Assembly: GCA_026395675.1 (NCBI GenBank)
Contig: JAPLYF010000046.1
Span: 1-6,899 of the forward strand
Reading direction: 5' to 3'
Source: Candidatus Parcubacteria bacterium
Lineage (GTDB): Bacteria > Patescibacteriota > Patescibacteriia > CAIXNZ01
DNA: 6,899 bases
The position numbers were made by a program, and so were the translations under genes. The stretch's first letter is position 1; each line of letters begins with the position of its first letter. The notes below the pieces were generated by a model. That model made no database searches, was not told the origin of the DNA, and saw only the letters and a program-made list of their open reading frames with translations. Shown one piece after another: positions 1 through 4,441 of this stretch.

Positions 1-2
1 AT

Positions 3-491
3 CTGGCGAATGTGGTGAAGATTTATAAAAATGCCATGCGAATCTACGAATCAAAAGCGAATCTACGAATTAGGGAAAAGAAAATACGAGAGCTTTATGA
101 GGAACTGCATAAAATTTCTAATCGCGAATTTACTACTGGCTTTTATTTTGGAACCGAGAAATTTAAAATGCAAAAGTATGACGCGCCTTATGTACGGCCG
201 GATCTGGAATTTTGCGGAGAGGTTTTGGAACGAAAAGAAATGGTTAAAGGCGTCTGGCAATATAAGGTTAAAGTTCATAATGTGATTAAAATTGGCGACC
301 AGATTGAATTCATTTTGCCGCAAAAGGAAAATTTTAAAATGCCCATTCCTACAATTTACGACCTTGATAAAAAAGAATATGTGGCTGAAGTCCATGGGGG
401 ACAAGATAAGGCAATTTTGCTACAATTAAATAAAGAGATGCCGGTGATGACAATTTTGAGGAAGAAATTGGAAATAGGAAATAAGAAATAG
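3..491 (+). CDS. U32 peptidase family protein, C-terminal part (5' end outside window)
   Basis: The reading frame is open from base 3 and ends at TAG 489-491, so only the last ~162 residues are visible. A GTG at base 12 is in frame but is very unlikely to be the real start, because the residues before and after it (LANVVKIYKNAM) match the helix that precedes the C-terminal domain in this family. Diagnostic segments are REFTTGFYFG, then YVRPDLEFCGEVLE, a beta-rich stretch with IKIGDQIEFILP, and AEVHGGQ followed by a final ILRKK. This is the small beta-barrel domain at the end of U32 proteins. Characterised members (TrhP/YegQ, RlhA) are needed for 5-hydroxycytidine formation in tRNA or 23S rRNA, and others are annotated as collagenase-like proteases; the substrate cannot be told from this fragment. 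The linker before REFTTG carries an odd direct repeat (38-70). The gene lies upstream of ruvA, separated by a repeat-rich spacer. Confidence 0.88.
   Translation: MANVVKIYKNAMRIYESKANLRIREKKIRELYEELHKISNREFTTGFYFGTEKFKMQKYDAPYVRPDLEFCGEVLERKEMVKGVWQYKVKVHNVIKIGDQIEFILPQKENFKMPIPTIYDLDKKEYVAEVHGGQDKAILLQLNKEMPVMTILRKKLEIGNKK
38..70 (+). repeat. 14-bp direct repeat inside the U32 coding region
   Basis: The 14-mer gcgaatctacgaat occurs at 38-51 and again, exactly, at 57-70, with a 5-bp spacer. The period is 19 bp, so the two copies are read in different frames (giving RIYE and NLRIRE). Each copy is itself made of two short cgaat units. The repeat sits in the variable linker just before the conserved C-terminal U32 domain and keeps the reading frame. 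It looks like a small dispersed intergenic-type repeat that has become coding sequence; that origin is inference. Confidence 0.7.
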
Positions 492-501
492 GGAATTGGT
501 A

Positions 502-609
502 GGGCGAAAACGCCCTTTGTCATCCCGAACAAAGTGAGGGATCCCCATGTACATAGAGATTCTTCGCTCCGCTCTGAATGACAATTCCCGACAAAGGGCG
601 TTTTCGCCC
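502..609. repeat. Perfect 20-bp inverted repeat with self-pairing arms
   Basis: Bases 502-521 are the exact reverse complement of 590-609. Each arm also folds on itself: gggcg-AAAA-cgccc at 502-515 and gggcg-TTTT-cgccc at 596-609. The pair therefore can form either one long hairpin closing a ~68-nt interior or two local hairpins. Just outside, gggaattg (491-498) can pair with caattccc (582-589), which is incompatible with the long hairpin. The structure follows the U32 stop codon directly. It may stop or stabilise U32 transcripts, but neither arm has a proper T tract, so I do not call it an intrinsic terminator. Confidence 0.8.
517..584. repeat. 68-bp imperfect palindromic (MITE/REP-like) element
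   Basis: The stretch is symmetric about 550/551 without any gap. It begins with ttgtcat (517-523), ends with atgacaa (578-584) and has atgtacat (547-554) at its exact centre; 24 of 34 positions are complementary and nine of the ten mismatches are transitions. The half-sites read gtcatcccgaacaaagtgag on the left and, reverse-complemented, gtcattcagagcggagcgaa on the right. These are variants of the gtcatt..gagcggagcgaa type of dispersed palindromic repeat seen in many bacterial genomes. No coding capacity. A diverged half copy with a palindrome inside it lies after ruvA (1284-1333). Confidence 0.75.
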
Positions 610-656
610 GAATTAAAAATAAAATGTTTTATGATAAGTTATCTTAAAGGTAAAAT

Positions 657-683
657 TCCTGCTTTCGCTAAAGCTTCGGCAGA
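657..683 (+). repeat. TTCG-type short hairpin repeat, copy 1 (before ruvA)
   Basis: This 27-base unit contains an inner hairpin gcttt-CGCT-aaagc (661-674) and the shared tail cttcggc. It closely resembles the unit at 1357-1383, differing by a few substitutions and one small shift. It ends 23 bases before the ruvA start codon. It is probably one member of a family of short dispersed hairpins. A role in the ruvA mRNA leader is possible but not shown. Confidence 0.7.
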
Positions 684-706
684 CAATATTAAACTTAATT
701 ATCAAT

Positions 707-1282
707 ATGATTAGTTTTTTAAAGGGTAAAGTGCAATACATTGGTTCAAATTTCCTTGAAGTGAATGTTAATGACCTTGGCTATAAAGTTTTTGTAACTG
801 AAGATTTTTTGCATAAAGCTAAAGTCGGCAAGGAAATAGAAATTTTTACTCATCAGCATGTGCGCGAGGATGCTTTGGATTTGTTTGGTTTTGATAACCG
901 TGAGCAAATGGAATTATTTGAAAAGTTAATTGGTGTTTCAGGGATTGGTCCCAAGACGGCTTTAAATGTTTTGTCTGCGGCGACAATTGAGGAAATTGAA
1001 ACAGCAGTCATTCATGATGATGTTTCGGTCTTGACCAAGGTTTCAGGCATTGGCGCCAAAACAGCTGAACGTTTGGTTTTGGAATTGAAAAATAAGTATA
1101 AGGGTAAAACAGCGCCAAGCGCAAAAGGAAGCAGTGGGTCAGAAGACGCTGATGTGATTGATGCGTTGATTGGTTTGGGCTATGGACCTGATGATGCCAG
1201 AACAGCTTTACGGCAGATTGATAAGGATCAAAAAGGTGTTGATGAAAAATTAAAGGCCTGTCTAAAGTTATTAGGAAAATAA
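707..1282 (+). CDS. ruvA: Holliday junction branch migration complex subunit RuvA
   Basis: RuvA binds four-way DNA junctions as a tetramer or double tetramer and loads the RuvB motor for branch migration in recombination repair. The 191-residue length is normal. Visible domains are an N-terminal OB fold (about 1-63, starting MISFLKGKV and ending with VREDALDLFGF), a double helix-hairpin-helix domain with VSGIGPKTA (77-85) and VSGIGAKTAERL (112-123), a flexible Ser/Gly/Lys linker (about 131-147), and the C-terminal RuvB-binding three-helix domain (148-190) with DALIGLGY. Glu54-Asp55 correspond to the acidic pin that E. coli RuvA uses at the junction centre. The ATG at 707 is chosen because it matches the family N-terminus and no ATG, GTG or TTG lies between it and the in-frame TAA at 635-637. 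No Shine-Dalgarno sequence is visible. No ruvB or ruvC is in the window, so any Ruv operon is split here. Both flanking spacers carry palindromic repeats. Confidence 0.98.
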   Translation: MISFLKGKVQYIGSNFLEVNVNDLGYKVFVTEDFLHKAKVGKEIEIFTHQHVREDALDLFGFDNREQMELFEKLIGVSGIGPKTALNVLSAATIEEIETAVIHDDVSVLTKVSGIGAKTAERLVLELKNKYKGKTAPSAKGSSGSEDADVIDALIGLGYGPDDARTALRQIDKDQKGVDEKLKACLKLLGK

Positions 1283-1283
1283 T

Positions 1284-1333
1284 TTTGTCATACATAGGCG
1301 CGACGACGTCGTCGCGCCTACGGAGTGAGGGAT
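1284..1333. repeat. Half MITE/REP-like element interrupted by a palindrome
   Basis: The sequence tttgtcat (1284-1291) and then gtgagggat (1325-1333) are the same two blocks, in the same order, as tttgtcat (516-523) and gtgagggat (534-542) in the element before ruvA. There they are 10 bases apart; here they are 33 apart, because a 26-bp palindrome sits between them. No matching right half follows. I read this as a degenerate half copy that received, or exchanged its middle for, the palindrome. Confidence 0.55.
1295..1320. repeat. Perfect 26-bp GC-rich palindrome after ruvA
   Basis: The 13-base arm taggcgcgacgac (1295-1307) is followed at once by its exact reverse complement (1308-1320), with no loop and a gacgtc core. 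It is very GC-rich compared with the surrounding AT-rich DNA. It begins 12 bases after the ruvA stop codon. No T tract follows, so it is not a standard intrinsic terminator, although in RNA it could still form a stable 3' end. It may also be a cruciform or a protein-binding site. Confidence 0.85.
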
Positions 1334-1356
1334 TTATATGGAAATTAAAGAGATTA

Positions 1357-1383
1357 TCCGCCTTCGCCTAAGGCTTCGGCGGA
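1357..1383 (+). repeat. TTCG-type short hairpin repeat, copy 2 (before the Fem gene)
   Basis: The stem tccgcc (1357-1362) pairs with ggcgga (1378-1383), and inside it gcc-TAA-ggc (1366-1374) pairs again, with unpaired ttc on both sides. The unit is a relative of 657-683 and is likewise placed shortly upstream of a start codon (29 bases before ATG 1413). The more GC-rich and better-paired form suggests this is the less degraded copy. Confidence 0.75.
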
Positions 1384-1412
1384 TTAATATGCGTTTTTAA
1401 TGTTTTTGCTTT

Positions 1413-2330
1413 ATGAATTTAAATTTAGTGACAAATAAAGAGCAATGGGACAAGCAAATTGGCTCGCAAAAGATGAGTCAGTTTTTGCAGTCGTGGGAAT
1501 GGGGACAGTTTCAGCAAAGATTAGGTCGCAAGATTTGGCGTTTGGATGTGAATGGATATTATGTTTTGGTTATTAAAATGCCCTTGCCCCTGGATCAAAA
1601 TTATTTATATGCGCCGCGCATAAACTTTTTAATGAATAAAGATACTCTTGATTTTTCAAAGGAATTGGCTTTAGCTGAAAAAAGTATTTTTTTGCGCTTG
1701 GAATCCGGACTGAGTCAGGAACTTGATTTATTTGGCTGGCAAAAAACAAAAAATGTCCAGCCGGGGCAAACATTAATGCTGGATTTAACTAAAAGCGAAG
1801 CAGAAATATTGGCTGGAATGCATCAAAAGACCAGATATAATATTCGCTTGGCTGAAAAAAAAGGAGTTAAGCTGGTGGAATGCCAAGCTGAACAATTTCC
1901 CATATTTTATGATTTACTGTTAGACACTTTTAGGCGCAAGTCGAAAAATTTATACAATCGCAATTATTACTATCAGCTTTATCATGACCATTTGGCGAAA
2001 ATATTTTGCGCTGAATATCAGGGTAATATTTTATGCGCGAATATGGTGCTTTTTTTTGGCGATACCGTGACTTATTTGCACGGCGGTTCAAGCCAAGCTG
2101 ATAAAAATATTATGGCTCCGCATTTGCTGCAATGGGAGACAATAAAAAAAGCCAAAGGACTTGGCTATAAATATTATGATTTTTGGGGCATTGATGAAAA
2201 GAAATGGCCGGGCGTGACAAGGTTTAAAAAGGGCTTTGGCGGTTTTGAAGTTGATTATAGCGGCGCTTGGGATTTGCCATTAAATAAATTTCTTTATTTA
2301 GCTTATCAAATAACAAAAAGATTTAAATAA
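1413..2330 (+). CDS. FemA/FemB/FemX-family peptidoglycan bridge aminoacyltransferase
   Basis: Fem proteins use aminoacyl-tRNA to add amino acids to the side chain of lipid II at the inner face of the membrane, building peptidoglycan cross-bridges. Family marks in this 305-residue protein are FLQSWEWGQFQQ (24-35), the KTRYNIRLAEKKGV block (139-152) at the start of the second GNAT-like domain, YLHGGSS (221-227), PHLLQWETIKKAKGLGY (236-252) with YDFWGI (255-260), and GVTRFKKGFGG (267-277). It lacks the long coiled-coil arm of the ~420-residue staphylococcal FemA and so resembles the shorter FemX-like form. The amino acid added cannot be predicted. ATG 1413 is the only usable start, since an in-frame TAA lies at 1398-1400; no Shine-Dalgarno sequence is visible. 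The gene ends at a structured bidirectional terminator that faces the envelope-protein operon on the other strand. Confidence 0.9.
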   Translation: MNLNLVTNKEQWDKQIGSQKMSQFLQSWEWGQFQQRLGRKIWRLDVNGYYVLVIKMPLPLDQNYLYAPRINFLMNKDTLDFSKELALAEKSIFLRLESGLSQELDLFGWQKTKNVQPGQTLMLDLTKSEAEILAGMHQKTRYNIRLAEKKGVKLVECQAEQFPIFYDLLLDTFRRKSKNLYNRNYYYQLYHDHLAKIFCAEYQGNILCANMVLFFGDTVTYLHGGSSQADKNIMAPHLLQWETIKKAKGLGYKYYDFWGIDEKKWPGVTRFKKGFGGFEVDYSGAWDLPLNKFLYLAYQITKRFK

Positions 2331-2419
2331 AAAATTGGCCATACAAGGAGTTAAGACGAAGGTCTTTTATTTGTTTCAATAAACCCCTAAAGGGGTAAAT
2401 CCTGAAATGGCCAATTTTT
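2331..2419. terminator. Bidirectional terminator with cloverleaf-like interior
   Basis: The stem aaaattggccat (2331-2342) pairs perfectly with atggccaatttt (2407-2418). A run of eight T (2415-2422) follows on the plus strand. On the minus strand the same stem is followed by a T-rich tract, so it can end both the Fem gene and the convergent 669-residue gene. The interior is not a simple loop: it can form aagac-GAAG-gtctt (2353-2366), tttatt-TGTTTC-aataaa (2366-2383) and acccct-AA-aggggt (2383-2396). The plus-strand stop codon touches the stem, and the minus-strand stop codon lies 12 bases beyond it. Confidence 0.85.
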
Positions 2420-2430
2420 TTTATTTACAT

Positions 2431-4440
2431 TTATTCCGACTGAACCAAGCCCTTGCCCTTGCCTAGCGGATCTGAATCAAGATTGGTGGTAAAACCCTGT
2501 AAAGATTTGGTAATTTGCCCATTGGTCTGGGCATCGGTGGCAGTTAAATTTATTTCATTAATTAAGGTTAAGATTTTTTGAGCATCTTTTGATGCAGGTG
2601 TAATAGAAATTTCAAAGCTGGCATCGGCTTGGCTTACAGATGTGGGAATACGCGAAATCTGCCAGACAATTTCTTGCTGTTCGTTTTTTAAAATAGAGCC
2701 GGTTGAATAATTTTCCTGGCTTTCATAATTGACATAATCAGGCAGTTTGACTTTGGCTTCAATATTCTGTATTTCATGAAGAGAATTATTTAATTTTAAA
2801 TAAACCCGATAGCTAGTTTTCTGGCCGATTATGGGCGGCAGCGGACCAGAGCCCACTGTGTTATTATCGCTGGCAAAATATCTGACTTCAGCAATGAAAT
2901 TAAGGTCAGTATTAATTTGATTGATTACGGTATTACTCGGCACAACTACTTCAGCCGTAGCATTATCAATTTTGTTTATCTGGGTTTCAAAAGAGCTTTT
3001 AATCTGATAATCTTCGGGATGGAATTTTTTGGACTGGTCATTATTAAGATTAATTTGAAAGCTTATTTCAACTTCTTCCTCTGGCAGAAGTAAGGCCAAA
3101 GAAGGGATTTGATCTTTGGTCCACAAAATTTGCATGTCCTCAATCAAACCTTTATTTTTATCGTTTAAACTTGACCAATTGAGTAAAGCAGAATCAAGTA
3201 TGGCCCGGACTTTCAAGTCACCCAGGGCTTTTTTGCTTTTATTTTGTAAAACAAGAAGATAATTTAGCGTGTCGCCAAAATTAACGGGCTGATTCTGATT
3301 GGAACCTGAAATAATCAGATTGGTTAGAAGATTGCCCTTAACTACTTCAATATCAATTTTTTGTTCTTTGAGTAAATAATAATCTTCAGCTGTCCCTTTG
3401 AGTTTTAACTGGGCTGTTAATTCTACTGTTTTACTCTCAGTGACTGAAAATTTGCCTTTGAGCTTGATTTGATTTTCAGTTTTAGGCAAAAGCTGGTCAA
3501 TTGTCCAAATTTTAGGGCTGGCTTCATTGGCCGCTGCCTTTTGGATTTCAAGATTCGGATTATCTGGCCTTATGACTTGACTTTCAGTTAAAGTAAATTC
3601 ATCAGGAAAATTAAGATCAATTTCTATGTTTAGGGTTAAGGTTTCTGACTGGTTGCTGATTTTTAGAATCAAGTCAGTATTTTCAGAATCCGCAGTCTGG
3701 GCAGGACTTTCGACTGCCAAATCTACTAAGCTAGCATTGACATCACTAGTGAAAGTCGTTGTTTTTTGGAACTCGGAATTAAAATTGGCAGGCACATAGC
3801 TAAGTGTGGCTGAAATTATTTGTTTTGAGTTCAAATCAGCAATAAGCTGGCCAGAAATATCAAGAAGCAGGATTTGGCCTGGGCCGAGGTCGCTAATTTG
3901 CCAGGTTTTAATATTTGATTGATTATTGTTTGTCTGATCGGATTTGGTTAGCCAAGGCAGGGAAGTTTTACCGACAATAAAGCCATTAGGAAAATAAACA
4001 TCCAGCTGGACTTTAGTCAAACTTGTATTTTCCTGATTGGAGATTTTAATTTGATAATTGATATTATCACCGGAGATTGCATTAAAAGGAGCTTTGATTT
4101 CCAAATTAATGTTTTCATTTGTAAATTTTGGTTTAGTTTGAAAAAATACAAGACCCAAAAAAGAAACGCCAAAAATGCAAAATAAAACAATAATTAAAAT
4201 TAACAGGTTTTTAAACCTGCTTTTATTCTTAAATTCTAGTTTGCCCATGCTGGGAATCTGACCGGATTCATCCTGATAGATATTCTTTAAGCTTTTTTCA
4301 ATTTCCTTTTGAGTCGGAATTTTTTTGTGGCCCAGAATTTTATCCTCTACCATAGGTGTGATATTAATCTGGGATTCTTTCCCATTTTTTACTGTTTTTT
4401 TGGGCTCGGTCTGTTTCTTGTCTTTTTTCTTTAAAAACAT
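2431..4440 (-). CDS. Membrane-anchored protein with four Ig-like (DUF11-like) repeats
   Basis: I recognise the architecture but no named family with a known function. The 669 residues comprise a Lys-rich cytoplasmic N-terminus (1-78), one transmembrane helix (about 79-100, rich in Ile, Leu, Val and Phe) and a long outside part made of about four beta-sandwich repeats, near 110-235, 237-365, 368-500 and 508-655. Each repeat opens with an xNYxIxISNQ-like strand (INYQIKISNQ, TDLILKISNQ, LNYLLVLQNK, TSYRVYLKLN) and has a later W-containing strand (TWQISDL, IWTIDQL, ILWTKDQI, IVWQISRI) followed by a strand of alternating hydrophobic residues. This is the pattern of DUF11/CARDB-type surface repeats. 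The only cysteine (88) is in the membrane helix, and there is no sortase or lipobox motif. ATG 4440 is 1 bp after the stop of the DUF4012 gene, which implies translational coupling. It likely acts as an envelope stalk or as a scaffold for its partner. Confidence 0.82.
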   Translation of the reverse strand: MFLKKKDKKQTEPKKTVKNGKESQINITPMVEDKILGHKKIPTQKEIEKSLKNIYQDESGQIPSMGKLEFKNKSRFKNLLILIIVLFCIFGVSFLGLVFFQTKPKFTNENINLEIKAPFNAISGDNINYQIKISNQENTSLTKVQLDVYFPNGFIVGKTSLPWLTKSDQTNNNQSNIKTWQISDLGPGQILLLDISGQLIADLNSKQIISATLSYVPANFNSEFQKTTTFTSDVNASLVDLAVESPAQTADSENTDLILKISNQSETLTLNIEIDLNFPDEFTLTESQVIRPDNPNLEIQKAAANEASPKIWTIDQLLPKTENQIKLKGKFSVTESKTVELTAQLKLKGTAEDYYLLKEQKIDIEVVKGNLLTNLIISGSNQNQPVNFGDTLNYLLVLQNKSKKALGDLKVRAILDSALLNWSSLNDKNKGLIEDMQILWTKDQIPSLALLLPEEEVEISFQINLNNDQSKKFHPEDYQIKSSFETQINKIDNATAEVVVPSNTVINQINTDLNFIAEVRYFASDNNTVGSGPLPPIIGQKTSYRVYLKLNNSLHEIQNIEAKVKLPDYVNYESQENYSTGSILKNEQQEIVWQISRIPTSVSQADASFEISITPASKDAQKILTLINEINLTATDAQTNGQITKSLQGFTTNLDSDPLGKGKGLVQSE

Positions 4441-4441
4441 A

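Noticed and set aside
63..404. Minus-strand open frame opposite the U32 gene
   Set aside because: The plus strand carries the recognised U32 C-terminal domain here; the antisense product is compositional shadow.
1008..1295. Minus-strand open frame opposite ruvA
   Set aside because: It overlaps the conserved ruvA domains completely and its translation resembles no protein family.
1295..1320. 26-bp palindrome as the ruvA intrinsic terminator
   Set aside because: It is followed by cggagtgagg instead of a T tract, so I list it as a repeat only.
491..1383. CRISPR array or direct-repeat array
   Set aside because: The repeats are palindromes of different types with irregular spacing and a gene between them; there is no regular repeat-spacer pattern.
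1385..1390. taatat as a -10 promoter box for the Fem gene
   Set aside because: It is a weak match to TATAAT and no -35 box is found at proper spacing, since that region is the hairpin repeat.
2331..2418. tRNA-like cloverleaf between the convergent genes
   Set aside because: The closing stem is 12 bp, no TTCRA T-loop, anticodon arm of proper geometry or CCA-type end is present, and the T tract fits a terminator.
4204..4219. 7-bp hairpin caggttt-TT-aaacctg
   Set aside because: It lies inside the coding region at the start of the transmembrane segment and encodes ordinary residues (SRFKNL); it is probably chance.
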